From CALKZN01 sp964633815 (GTDB lineage Bacteria; Pseudomonadota; Gammaproteobacteria; Arenicellales; Arenicellaceae), in the NCBI GenBank assembly GCA_964633815.1, contig CAZWHW010000002.1, positions 113,282-177,281 of the forward strand: 64,000 bases of DNA, given 5' to 3'. A program made the translations under genes and the position numbers. How positions within the stretch are numbered: the stretch's first letter is position 1; each line of letters opens with the position of its first letter. Below the pieces are notes generated by a model. That model ran no database searches. It saw nothing but the letters and a program-made list of their open reading frames with translations, and had not been told where the DNA came from. This document shows positions 33,737 to 42,147 of the stretch, piece after piece.

Positions 33737-34629
33737 GATTTAGCTCCTGCTTGTTGGTCTTTTCCGCGAGGAAAATCCAGCGCTTCACGGCTGGCGAAAT
33801 AGCCTTCCGCGACACCTTTGGCTAGGCTACGAATGCGACCAATATAGCGGGCACGTTCAGTGACGCTGATGGCTTGTCTGGCATCGAGTAAGTTAAAGGT
33901 GTGCGATGCAGTTAATACTTGTTCATAAGCAGGTAAAGGAAGTTCTTTTTCGAGTAATTCCTTAGCGGTTCTTTCGGTAGTGTCGAATTGAGTGAATAGT
34001 GCATTAATATCGGCATGTTCGAAATTGTAAGTTGATTGTTCAATTTCATTTTGGTGGTAAATATCACCATAGGTGTAGCCATCGGTCCAAATCAAGTCAA
34101 AGACATTGTCGACTCCTTGCAAATACATGGCGATGCGCTCTAGGCCATAGGTGATTTCTCCAGTGACAGGTCGGCAATCAAGGCCGCCGACTTGTTGAAA
34201 GTAAGTGAATTGGGTGACTTCCATGCCATTTAGCCAGACTTCCCAGCCTAAGCCCCATGCACCGAGTGTTGGAGATTCCCAGTTGTCTTCGACAAAACGA
34301 ATATCATCGCTGAGCATGTCAATTCCTAATTGGCGCAATGATTCCAAATACAATTCTTGAATATTGTCCGGCGAGGGTTTCAATATGACTTGATATTGAA
34401 AATAGTGTTGTAAGCGATTAGGATTTTCACCATAACGACCATCGGTTGGACGGCGCGAGGGTTGCACATATGCGGCACTGATTGGCTCAGGGCCAATGGC
34501 GCCTAAGAAGGTAGCAGGATGGAAAGTGCCTGCGCCCATTTCTGAATCAAATGGCTGCATCAATACGCAGCCTTCTTTAGCCCAATATTCTTGAAGCTGT
34601 AGAATGAGTTGTTGAAAAGTAATTGTCAT
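33733..34629 (-). CDS. glyQ: Glycyl-tRNA synthetase alpha subunit
   Basis: Class II catalytic subunit that activates glycine. 298 residues. Family blocks are clear: QLQEYWAKEGCVLMQPFD, GAGTFHPATFLGAIGPEP, YVQPSRRPTDGRYGENPNRLQHYFQYQVI and the motif-2/3 region around GLGWEVWLNGMEVTQFTYFQQ. First gene of the glyQ-glyS-gmhB-plsC run. Confidence 0.98.
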   Translation of the reverse strand: MTITFQQLILQLQEYWAKEGCVLMQPFDSEMGAGTFHPATFLGAIGPEPISAAYVQPSRRPTDGRYGENPNRLQHYFQYQVILKPSPDNIQELYLESLRQLGIDMLSDDIRFVEDNWESPTLGAWGLGWEVWLNGMEVTQFTYFQQVGGLDCRPVTGEITYGLERIAMYLQGVDNVFDLIWTDGYTYGDIYHQNEIEQSTYNFEHADINALFTQFDTTERTAKELLEKELPLPAYEQVLTASHTFNLLDARQAISVTERARYIGRIRSLAKGVAEGYFASREALDFPRGKDQQAGAKS

Positions 34630-34728
34630 CGCCTTTGCCGCTGTTCGCGTTTACTAAGCTGGCGATTATAACCCTTGCGGCGTAATAATAAAGAGCTGCG
34701 TGAGCTTTCTAAAGCGATTAAATTTAGT

Positions 34729-35298
34729 CTAACTGTTTTGGTTTGAATTGATTTGACTCGGTTGCCATAACACTTCAGGCTCTCCATTCACATGAGCCAA
34801 CCAGCGAGCACTGACAAAGGCAAAATCCGAAAGTCGGTTAAGGTATTTTTGTCCTTGCGGATTAGTGTCTTCGGCATGTGCTAAAGCAACCATATTTCGT
34901 TCAGCACGGCGGGTGACACTGCGCATGATGTGACAGCGAGCCAAAGCTTCTGAGCCACTAGGTAATATAAAGTCTTTTAAAGGTGCTAAGGGTTCATTGA
35001 AATGTTCAATATGATTTTCTAAATATTCGCAATGTTGTTCACTGATAATAGTGTATTCAGGCATGGCGAGTTCGCCGCCTAAATCGAATAAGTCGTTTTG
35101 AATTTGGAGATAAATTTTTCTTAGAGGGTTGAGATTATCAAGTGTTTCAATGAATAAGCCAGTAAAGCAGTTAAGTTCGTCAACTGTGCCAATAGTTTCC
35201 ATTCGTATATGATCTTTGCGAATTCGACCGCCCCCGGCAAGACCGGTAGTGCCATCATCACCCGTTTTTGTGACAATTTTCGATAATCGATTACCCAT
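34729..35298 (-). CDS. PduO-type ATP:cob(I)alamin adenosyltransferase
   Basis: Transfers adenosyl from ATP to cob(I)alamin, making coenzyme B12. 189 residues; the ATP-binding N-terminus TKTGDDGTTGLAGGGRIRKD and the RAVTRRAERN-like helix (HIMRSVTRRAERNMVAL) are diagnostic. MetH uses methylcobalamin, so the adenosyl form must serve another enzyme outside the window. It is divergent from the ETF-QO gene. Confidence 0.92.
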   Translation of the reverse strand: MGNRLSKIVTKTGDDGTTGLAGGGRIRKDHIRMETIGTVDELNCFTGLFIETLDNLNPLRKIYLQIQNDLFDLGGELAMPEYTIISEQHCEYLENHIEHFNEPLAPLKDFILPSGSEALARCHIMRSVTRRAERNMVALAHAEDTNPQGQKYLNRLSDFAFVSARWLAHVNGEPEVLWQPSQINSNQNS

Positions 35299-35351
35299 GG
35301 TTGACTCTCTGCAGTTATTGTTTTTAAGGGATTGCTATGTCAAGAATTCAG

Positions 35352-35381
35352 TTATTGCATGTTATACAAACTGAGTATAAT
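35352..35381 (+). promoter_or_regulatory. Candidate sigma-70 promoter of the ETF-QO gene
   Basis: TTATTG, an 18-base spacer and a perfect TATAAT, about 50 bases ahead of the start codon. Confidence 0.5.
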
Positions 35382-35431
35382 GCGCGTTTAGTCGAAGCAG
35401 AATCAAATTTGCAGAATTTTTAGGTGAAATA

Positions 35432-37084
35432 ATGAGCCGTGAATCAATGGAATACGATGTTGTTGTTATTGGAGCTGGGCCAGCAGGTTTGTCTGCTGCC
35501 ATCAAGATAAAGCAGCTTGCCCAAGAAAATTCTCTAGATATTTCCGTGTGCATTTTGGAAAAAGGCTCGGAGGTCGGCGCACATATTATTTCTGGCGCTT
35601 TGTTTGAAACAAGAGCATTAGATGAGTTGCTGCCAAATTGGCAGGATTTGAATGCACCAATTGATGTTGCTGTAACAAAAGATGAGACATATTTGTTAGG
35701 CAGCTCGAAAAAATCGTTAAAAGTGCCGAACTTCTTGGTGCCGAAAACCATGCACAATAAAGGCAATTATGTTGTTAGTCTTGGCAATGTTTGTCGTTGG
35801 CTTGGCGAACAAGCGGAAGCTCTTGGAGTGGAAATTTTTCCAGGCTTTACTGCAGCTGAAGTCTTATATCATCAAGATGGTCATGTACTAGGTGTGGCAA
35901 CTGGTGAAATGGGGCGAGGTAAAGATGGTGAAGAAAAGCCAAGTTATGAAGAAGGTATGGAGCTACATGCAAAACATACACTATTTGCAGAAGGTTGCCG
36001 AGGGCATTTGGGCAAGGAGTTGATTGAGAAGTTTAAATTAGATGCAAAGGTGGATCCTCAACATTATGGCTTGGGGATAAAGGAGGTTTGGCAAATCGAA
36101 CCTGAACAATACAAACGAGGTTTGGTGCAGCATGGGACAGGTTGGCCATTGGCTGAGACGGGCACTTCAGGCGGGTTCTTTTTGTATCATGGTGAAGAGA
36201 ATCAAGTGGTACTTGGTTTGTTTACTGATTTAAATTATTCCAATCCGCATGTGAGCCCTTATGAGGAGTTTCAGCGTTTCAAACACCATCCCTTGTTGGC
36301 TAAAACGTTAAAGGGCGGCAAGCGTGTTTCATATGGTGCTCGAGCAGTTGTGAAAGGTGGGTTGAATGCTTTACCAAAAATGACTATGCCTGGGGCTTTG
36401 TTAATCGGTTGTGACGCGGGAACTTTGAACGTTTCCAAAATCAAAGGCTCTCATACAGCAATGAAGTCCGGCATGTTAGCTGCAGAGTCTGTAGTTACAG
36501 CAATCAAAGAAAATTCAGTAGTTGGACGAGAGTTATTTGAATTCGCGGAGATGTTCAAGTCGTCATGGTTGTATGCAGAGTTATACAAAGATCGAAATTT
36601 TGGTCCGGCATTACATAAATGGGGAGTATTGATTGGCGGTGCTTTCAATGTGGTGGAACAAAACCTGTTTAATGGAAAATTACCTTTGACGCTTAGAGAT
36701 AAAAACGTGGATCATGAGCAGCTTAAAAAATCAACTGAATGTACAGTGCCGCAATATCCAAAGCCAGATGGCATGCTTAGTTTTGATCGATTGAGTTCTG
36801 TTGCTTTGTCCAATACTTTCCATGAAGAGGATCAGCCTGCACATTTAACATTAAAAGATGTTAGCGTGCCTATTGAATATAATTTGCAATATTTTGCTGC
36901 GCCTGAACAGCGTTATTGCCCAGCAGGGGTATATGAAATAATTGAGCAAAATGATGAGCCAAAGTTGCAAATTAATGCTCAAAATTGTGTTCACTGTAAG
37001 ACTTGTGATATTAAAGATCCGAGTCAAAATATAGTGTGGGTTACTCCAGAAGGTGCAGGCGGCCCTAATTATTCCAATATGTAG
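35432..37084 (+). CDS. Electron transfer flavoprotein-ubiquinone oxidoreductase
   Basis: Passes electrons from electron transfer flavoprotein to ubiquinone at the inner membrane. 550 residues. FAD-binding GAGPAGLSAAIKI is near residue 11, a second flavin region is GCDAGTLNVSKIKGSHTAMKSGMLAA near 335, and the C-terminal 4Fe-4S cluster is CVHCKTCDIKDPSQNI, preceded by CPAGVYE. The ETF alpha/beta genes and acyl-CoA dehydrogenases are not in this window. It stands alone between two intergenic regions. Confidence 0.95.
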   Translation: MSRESMEYDVVVIGAGPAGLSAAIKIKQLAQENSLDISVCILEKGSEVGAHIISGALFETRALDELLPNWQDLNAPIDVAVTKDETYLLGSSKKSLKVPNFLVPKTMHNKGNYVVSLGNVCRWLGEQAEALGVEIFPGFTAAEVLYHQDGHVLGVATGEMGRGKDGEEKPSYEEGMELHAKHTLFAEGCRGHLGKELIEKFKLDAKVDPQHYGLGIKEVWQIEPEQYKRGLVQHGTGWPLAETGTSGGFFLYHGEENQVVLGLFTDLNYSNPHVSPYEEFQRFKHHPLLAKTLKGGKRVSYGARAVVKGGLNALPKMTMPGALLIGCDAGTLNVSKIKGSHTAMKSGMLAAESVVTAIKENSVVGRELFEFAEMFKSSWLYAELYKDRNFGPALHKWGVLIGGAFNVVEQNLFNGKLPLTLRDKNVDHEQLKKSTECTVPQYPKPDGMLSFDRLSSVALSNTFHEEDQPAHLTLKDVSVPIEYNLQYFAAPEQRYCPAGVYEIIEQNDEPKLQINAQNCVHCKTCDIKDPSQNIVWVTPEGAGGPNYSNM

Positions 37085-37167
37085 CTTTTGCTTTTTAAAA
37101 TAAACCCTTGTATTTAATATGTATTGATATCCGAGATTTGATGAATTTTTGTTGCGTCGTTTAATTT

Positions 37168-37196
37168 TTGTTGGTACTATCCACCGAATTAATAAT
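37168..37196 (+). promoter_or_regulatory. Candidate promoter of a non-coding transcript
   Basis: TTGTTG, a 17-base spacer and AATAAT (one mismatch to TATAAT). It would start transcription near 37203. Confidence 0.35.
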
Positions 37197-37202
37197 AATA
37201 AT

Positions 37203-37363
37203 AAAATGATAGCCTAAGCTACCCTAAGGGGGAAGTTGGAAGAAGCACTACAACTAATTTAAAACTAGTTGAGTTAAAAATAAAAATAAGCTTCGAGTTA
37301 GGAAGATAAAAAAGTTTTAGTTTCGCGAAAGCTTAGTTTAAAACTTTTTTATCTTTTTTTTTT
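37203..37363 (+). ncRNA. Candidate small RNA ending in a strong terminator
   Basis: In the 451-base gap between the ETF-QO and PP2C genes, about 160 bases contain no ORF but several stems: CCCTAAGGGG, GTTG with CAAC, and AACTA with TAGTT, ending in a long terminator. GGA occurs in GGGGGAAG, TTGGAAG and TAGGAAG. It could be an independent small RNA or a processed 3' UTR of the ETF-QO mRNA. The rest of the gap (37364-37535) is AT-rich with nothing I recognise. Confidence 0.42.
37305..37363 (+). terminator. Long intrinsic terminator
   Basis: GATAAAAAAGTTTTA (37305-37319) pairs with TAAAACTTTTTTATC (37339-37353), followed by ten T. The loop holds the palindrome TTTCGCGAAA. Confidence 0.85.
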
Positions 37364-37535
37364 GTCTGAAGTAATTTCTAGTGTTTTAAAGTGCGGTCGT
37401 TTGAGAAGTCTTTCTGGTAAATTCTTGCCAACATTAATCACCTAAAACTCATAAAGTATTGCCAGTTTATTTGATAATAAACATTACCTGGCTATTATGG
37501 TGAAGAGATAATTTTTATGGACTTTAGTAGTTTTC

Positions 37536-38258
37536 ATGCAGTTTTTTACTCGTAGTCATATTGGAAAAGTTCGTCGTGAGAATCAAGATTTTCTTGCGAC
37601 CGACAATAGCAAAGGTTTTGCAATAGTTGCTGATGGTATTGGCGGTGAAAATTTTGGTGGCGTTGCCAGTAAAATGGCAGTTGATTCATGTTTGGCATAT
37701 TTAAATGATATTGATCTTAAAGATTTAGCACATGACTATGAGCATCATTTGGTCAATGCGATTAAATATGCTAACGATGAAATTATTACCGTACAACGTA
37801 ATGAGCCTAAATATGCAAGAATGGGTTCAACGTTAACTTGTTTTGGATTCAATAATGGCTATTTACATTATGCTTGGGTTGGTGATTCACGGATCTATAA
37901 AATAAACCCTGAGCGAGATAGTTTAGTCATGTTGTCTAAAGATCATACTTTGGATAAAAGCAAAATTGATCCGCAATTGGCGCCAAATTTATATAAACGA
38001 GCGAATAGTATTTTGACCCAAAATGTGGGCAGTATTCTATTGCTAAAGCCAGACCAAGGTAGTTGTATAGTTGAACGGGGGGATATTATTTTGTCTTGTA
38101 CTGATGGTTTAAGCGATCGGGTTGAAGATGGATTGATATTAGAATTCGCGAAAAATCATTTTGAGTTGGATGGTTTGGCAGACAAGCTGCTTGAGCGAGC
38201 CTTGGATTGCGGTGGACAAGACAATATCAGTTTTATTTTGAATAGGGTTGATTATTAA
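37536..38258 (+). CDS. PP2C-family serine/threonine phosphatase
   Basis: Metal-dependent protein phosphatase, 240 residues, cytosolic. Motifs: VRRENQDF, VADGIGGENFGGVAS, STLTCFGF, WVGDSRIYKI, SCTDGLSDRV and GGQDNISFIL, with the metal-binding aspartates in place. Its stop overlaps the stop of the Ser/Thr kinase gene on the other strand by 4 bases, so the two are a tail-to-tail kinase/phosphatase pair and may act on the same substrates. It is Stp/PrpC-like in size. Confidence 0.9.
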   Translation: MQFFTRSHIGKVRRENQDFLATDNSKGFAIVADGIGGENFGGVASKMAVDSCLAYLNDIDLKDLAHDYEHHLVNAIKYANDEIITVQRNEPKYARMGSTLTCFGFNNGYLHYAWVGDSRIYKINPERDSLVMLSKDHTLDKSKIDPQLAPNLYKRANSILTQNVGSILLLKPDQGSCIVERGDIILSCTDGLSDRVEDGLILEFAKNHFELDGLADKLLERALDCGGQDNISFILNRVDY

Positions 38259-39208
38259 ATTGAACGATTTTGCTGGAGTAAATTGATTAATTCAGCTGCG
38301 GTTTGTATTCGAGCATTTGGTTTTTTTTGTAAGCATTGCATTGCAGCTGTTTCTATGATTTTTGGTATGTGTGTTTCTACTAATTTTGAAGGTTGAATAG
38401 GCTGATCTTCTAAGGTGGATTTGATAACTTTTTCGATAGTGTCGCCTTGAGCGGGAGTTTTTCCTGTCAATGCTTCATATAAAATAATCCCTAAGCTGAA
38501 GATATCGGTTGTATTGCCAATGTCTGGGTCACGTTCTATTTGCTCTGGAGACATATAAAAGACAGTGCCTTGAAGCTTTTGAAAGCCAGTCATCGATGAA
38601 TTTTCGGTTCCCATTTTTGGCTTTATTTCTTCATAAACAGAAACATCACCGGATTCACTCCATACTTTTGCTAAGCCCCAATCCATCAATAGCACTTCAC
38701 CAAACGGACCAATTAAAATGTTTTCAGGTTTGATGTCTCGATGTATAACGCCATGAGTGTGAGCGTATTCCAAGGCATGAGCAACTTGAATGATGATGTC
38801 TAATAATTGACTTAAGTCATAGCGTTCACGATAGTCAAAAATTTCTCGTAAACTATAACCATGCACTAATTTCATTGTGAAGTAATAGTGCCCTTTGTTG
38901 CTGCGACCGACTTCATAGATTGGCAGGGTATTTGGATGTTGCAGCATTGCTGAAACCCTAGCTTCTCGCAATAGTCGTTTTTGCTCAATCGAGTCTTCAG
39001 CAAATTCAGGTAGTAGTGATTTATGCGCAATCACACGGTTTAAGTGCATATCCTTGCATGACTGAATTAAAGATTTGCCACCTTTGGCTATTTTTTTGAA
39101 ATAAGCGTACCGAAAGTTGGGATTTAACTTTTGAGCGAGGTCTTTATCCGTTTCTTCAATATAGATGCTTGGATAATCATCGGCTTTAAATTTTGGATAA
39201 TCGGTCAT
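38255..39208 (-). CDS. Serine/threonine protein kinase (Hanks type, soluble)
   Basis: 317 residues, a kinase domain with a short N-terminal extension and no transmembrane or PASTA part. Likely ATP lysine K63 (IAHKSL), alphaC Glu in LLREARV, catalytic loop VIHRDIKPENILI (D158), and DWG instead of DFG at 176-178. The glycine-rich loop is degenerate (KIAKGGKSLIQSC). APE is read as SPEQIERDP. The substrate is unknown; partner phosphatase is the convergent PP2C gene. Confidence 0.9.
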   Translation of the reverse strand: MTDYPKFKADDYPSIYIEETDKDLAQKLNPNFRYAYFKKIAKGGKSLIQSCKDMHLNRVIAHKSLLPEFAEDSIEQKRLLREARVSAMLQHPNTLPIYEVGRSNKGHYYFTMKLVHGYSLREIFDYRERYDLSQLLDIIIQVAHALEYAHTHGVIHRDIKPENILIGPFGEVLLMDWGLAKVWSESGDVSVYEEIKPKMGTENSSMTGFQKLQGTVFYMSPEQIERDPDIGNTTDIFSLGIILYEALTGKTPAQGDTIEKVIKSTLEDQPIQPSKLVETHIPKIIETAAMQCLQKKPNARIQTAAELINLLQQNRSI

Positions 39209-39330
39209 GTTTATATAAATAGCTATCAGGAAAAGTATTCAATGAACAATTATAGCCATCATATACTTAAAAAATGAAAACCAATAGCGCTTAATTTTCT
39301 TGTTTCGTGTTAGATGAGAATTAGATGAGC

Positions 39331-39364
39331 AAAAAAAATCCCCGCATAGAGCGGGGATTTTTAT
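39331..39364 (-). terminator. Intrinsic terminator of the glutamine synthetase gene
   Basis: On the minus strand AAAAATCCCCGC, loop TCTAT, GCGGGGATTTTTTTT. A second small hairpin TTCAGAC-GAGA-GTCTGAA (39371-39388) lies between it and the stop codon. Confidence 0.9.
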
Positions 39365-39389
39365 CAAGTCTTCAGACGAGAGTCTGAAA

Positions 39390-40403
39390 TTAGCCTGCTT
39401 CGTTAGTTGTTTTAACGATAGCCGCTGCAACTTTGTATGGATCAGCATTTGATGCAGGGCGACGGTCTTCTAAGCGACCTTTCCAACCATCTTCTACTGT
39501 GCCAACTGGGATACGGATAGACGCACCACGGTCAGAAACACCATAGCTGAATTCATCGATTGATTGAGTCTCGTGAGCCCCAGTCAAACGTTGATCATTG
39601 TCCGCACCGTAAACACTGATGTGACGTTCGATGTTCTTGCCGAACTCTTCACAAATTTTAGTGAATACTGCTTCATCACCTAGATCACGCATCTCACCAT
39701 TTGAGAAATTCGCGTGCATGCCTGAGCCATTCCAGTCAGTATCGCCAAGTGGCTTAGGATGCCAATCAACTGCAACGCCGTATTTTTCGGCAGTACGTTC
39801 TAAGATATAACGACCTAACCAAATTTCATCACCAGCACGCTTAGCGCCTTTAGCAAAGATTTGAAATTCCCATTGGCCAGCTGCTACTTCAGCGTTGATG
39901 CCTTCAACATTTAAACCTGCTTCTAGGCAGATGTCGAAGTGTTCTTCAACAATTTGGCGGCCATAAGAATTTTTCGCGCCAACTGAACAGTAGTAAGGAC
40001 CTTGAGGTGCAGGGAAGCCATTTGATGGGAAGCCTAAAGGAAGATTAGTTTCTGGGTCGATCAAAAAATATTCTTGCTCAAAGCCAAACCAGAAGTCAGT
40101 ATCGTCGTTAGCTTCATCAATTGTTGCACGACCATTTGACTCATGTGCTGTACCGTCAGCATTTAATACCTCAGTCATAACGAGGTAGCTGTCTTTGCGA
40201 TCAGGATCAGGAATGACTGCAACAGGCTTTAGCAAGCAATCTGAATCGCTGCCATCAGCTTGCTCAGTTGAGCTGCCATCGAAAGACCACATAGGGCAGT
40301 CTTCTAATTTGCCGCTGAAGTCAGATCTGACCATTGTTTTACTGCGAAGGCTTTGTGTCGGTTTGTATCCGTCGAGCCATATGTATTCCAACTTACTTTT
40401 CAT
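39390..40403 (-). CDS. Glutamine synthetase type II (eukaryote-like GSII)
   Basis: Assimilates ammonium into glutamine. 337 residues, the short GSII form rather than the roughly 470-residue GSI (GlnA). GSII landmarks: YIWLDGYKPTQSLRSKT, WSFDGSSTEQADG, GFEQEYFLID (Glu metal ligands), GPYYCSVGAKNSYGR, INAEVAAGQWEFQ, and NGSGMHANFS. GSII lacks the adenylylation loop, so it would not be controlled by GlnE. The ribosome binding site GGAG is 13 bases before the ATG. A sigma-54 promoter lies about 125 bases upstream, and ntrB-ntrC are divergent. Confidence 0.94.
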   Translation of the reverse strand: MKSKLEYIWLDGYKPTQSLRSKTMVRSDFSGKLEDCPMWSFDGSSTEQADGSDSDCLLKPVAVIPDPDRKDSYLVMTEVLNADGTAHESNGRATIDEANDDTDFWFGFEQEYFLIDPETNLPLGFPSNGFPAPQGPYYCSVGAKNSYGRQIVEEHFDICLEAGLNVEGINAEVAAGQWEFQIFAKGAKRAGDEIWLGRYILERTAEKYGVAVDWHPKPLGDTDWNGSGMHANFSNGEMRDLGDEAVFTKICEEFGKNIERHISVYGADNDQRLTGAHETQSIDEFSYGVSDRGASIRIPVGTVEDGWKGRLEDRRPASNADPYKVAAAIVKTTNEAG

Positions 40404-40528
40404 GTTCGGAATTCTCCAAGTTATCTAGATTGTGTTAATTAAAGGAGTAAGGTTCCGTTGACAAAAAATGATGATAAGTTTCAGAAACCTTAAAAATTTT
40501 TTATAGTAAAAATTTGCGTGATAATTCT

Positions 40529-40545
40529 AGCAACATCCATACCAA
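40529..40545 (-). promoter_or_regulatory. Sigma-54 promoter reading toward the GSII gene
   Basis: Minus strand TTGGTATGGATGTTGCT: GG and GC separated by exactly 10 bases, with TTGCT as the -12 element. Predicted start near 40517, about 115 bases ahead of the GSII ATG. Confidence 0.75.
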
Positions 40546-40699
40546 TTGTTTAGCTTGATCAGTATATAAATAACTTTTTTATAGTCATAAATGAACAGTC
40601 TTACCCGAAAAGCCTAACTAAATGCGTATTTTAGAGTGATATCTTGTCAAAAATCACTTATTTACCGAATATTTGAGCATAGAGTTTAATTTTATTAAT

Positions 40700-40716
40700 T
40701 GCACTATTTTTGTGCT
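40700..40716. promoter_or_regulatory. NtrC-type binding site 1
   Basis: TGCACTATTTTTGTGCT fits the NtrC dyad TGCACY-N5-GGTGCA with two mismatches; GCAC and GTGC arms are intact. Confidence 0.65.
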
Positions 40717-40730
40717 TTAATTGCATTAAA

Positions 40731-40747
40731 TGATCTATTGTGGTGCA
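40731..40747. promoter_or_regulatory. NtrC-type binding site 2
   Basis: TGATCTATTGTGGTGCA has a perfect right half TGGTGCA and a partial left half. It lies 31 bases (about three helical turns) from site 1, as at the E. coli glnA enhancer. Confidence 0.65.
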
Positions 40748-40800
40748 ATTTGAAGTGTTTTATATAGGAATCTTGTAGTGAGTAATATCATTTTCTGAAT

Positions 40801-40817
40801 TTGGCATATTGATTGCT
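40801..40817 (+). promoter_or_regulatory. Sigma-54 promoter reading toward ntrB-ntrC
   Basis: TTGGCATATTGATTGCT: TGGCA at -24, TTGCT at -12, GG-N10-GC spacing. Predicted start near 40829; the NtrC-type sites are then centred near -90 and -120. Confidence 0.75.
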
Positions 40818-41076
40818 GATAACAAACATCACAGCGGAATAATTATATAAGCGTACGTTTTTTGCTGTTGACATAATTGCTTTATCTGGCCTTCAAGTAA
40901 GGTGGTTTTTTTTTGGATAATCTGGAACGTTTATGAGCCTTTGATCAAAAATAAATGATCTCTTTGTTATTCATCTAATAGCAATAGAACTTTTTAATAT
41001 ATTTATTCGCACCGCAATAGGACGAATTGTCAAAACAGCATTTTTGCATACTGGAAAATTTAAATTAAAACTAACA

Positions 41077-42147
41077 ATGAAAGATTGGTCCAAAATTGGA
41101 GAAGGTATAGCAACGGCGTTGTTGGTAGTTGATGAAAACCAAAAAATTTTGCTAGTGAATGTTGCCATTGAAGATTTATTGTTAATGAGTCGCCGTTCTA
41201 TTGTTGGTAAGCAATTAGATGAAATTTTCTTGCAATTAACTGAATTGACTGATTTGGTGTTCCGGGCTGAAAAACATCAATCACGCTATACGCTAAGGGA
41301 ATTAAACTTCGAGCATCCTAGACAATTTGAAGCCGATATAACTGCAACTCCCTTGCAAGAAATTGGTGGCAAATGTGTCATGATTTTAGAAATCTCTCGA
41401 ACTGATCGAATAAGTCGTTTGGCTAGAGAGACCAGAAGCATAGAGCAACAAGAAACTAATCGCTTAATGATGCGCAGTATGTCACATGAAATTAAAAATC
41501 CATTATCTGGAATTCGTGGAGCAGCTCAATTACTGTCCTCAGAATTAGGTGATCCTGAGTTGAAAGAGTTCACCGATATCATTATTCGAGAGTCTGACCG
41601 ATTAACTAATTTGGTTAATCGTGTGATGGGTTCTCATCGTCAATATTTAGCTGAAGAATTGAATATCCACTTTGTCATTGAGCATGTTCTAAAGTTGCTT
41701 AGTGCTTCGAGCCTAAAAGGCATAGAAATTATTCGCGATTATGATCCAAGTTTGCCAGAAATTATTGGTGATGAAGAGCAATTGATTCAAGCTGTCATGA
41801 ATATTGTGAATAATGCGCTTGAAGCACAATCTGGGAGTAATGATGCGACTATTGGTGTTCAAACTAGATTAGAAAGAAATTTTACGATTGGTAAAATCTT
41901 GCATAGAAACTTAATTCACTTACGGATTTGGGATCATGGCCAAGGTGTGCCAGAACACATAAAAAAACAAATTTTTAATCCTATGATCACAGGTCGTGCT
42001 GAAGGAACAGGTCTGGGGTTATCAATCACGCAAGAAATCATTCAGCGTCATGGCGGGTTGGTTTCTTTAGATAATTTTCAAGGGCATACATGCTTTTCTA
42101 TTTATGTGCCAATTTCGCCAAACCACATTCAATCGGGTGATGTATGA
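41077..42147 (+). CDS. glnL: Nitrogen regulation sensor histidine kinase NtrB (GlnL)
   Basis: Soluble two-component kinase/phosphatase that controls NtrC according to nitrogen state, normally through PII. 356 residues: a PAS-like domain at about 8-105, the dimerisation/phosphoacceptor motif MRSMSHEIKNPLSG (H137), and the ATPase domain with NIVNNALEAQ, DHGQGVP and GTGLGLSI. I start at the ATG at 41077; a TTG at 41044 is also open. The stop overlaps the ntrC start by 4 bases. No PII gene is in the window. Confidence 0.93.
   Translation: MKDWSKIGEGIATALLVVDENQKILLVNVAIEDLLLMSRRSIVGKQLDEIFLQLTELTDLVFRAEKHQSRYTLRELNFEHPRQFEADITATPLQEIGGKCVMILEISRTDRISRLARETRSIEQQETNRLMMRSMSHEIKNPLSGIRGAAQLLSSELGDPELKEFTDIIIRESDRLTNLVNRVMGSHRQYLAEELNIHFVIEHVLKLLSASSLKGIEIIRDYDPSLPEIIGDEEQLIQAVMNIVNNALEAQSGSNDATIGVQTRLERNFTIGKILHRNLIHLRIWDHGQGVPEHIKKQIFNPMITGRAEGTGLGLSITQEIIQRHGGLVSLDNFQGHTCFSIYVPISPNHIQSGDV

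Larger units (their letters stand above)
40404..41076. other. 673-base divergent regulatory region between GSII and ntrB
   Basis: No ORF or RNA gene. It holds two sigma-54 promoters facing outward and two NtrC-type sites between them, listed separately. The part after 40830 is the long 5' leader of ntrB, AT-rich, with a TTGACA near 40868 that could belong to a constitutive promoter. Confidence 0.7.

Noticed and set aside
32263..33743. Open frames overlapping glyS on both strands
   Set aside because: All lie within glyS, whose protein matches its family along the full length.
34630..34728. Cobalamin riboswitch near the adenosyltransferase or metH genes
   Set aside because: No B12-box-like sequence seen, and the gaps are too short for the full element.
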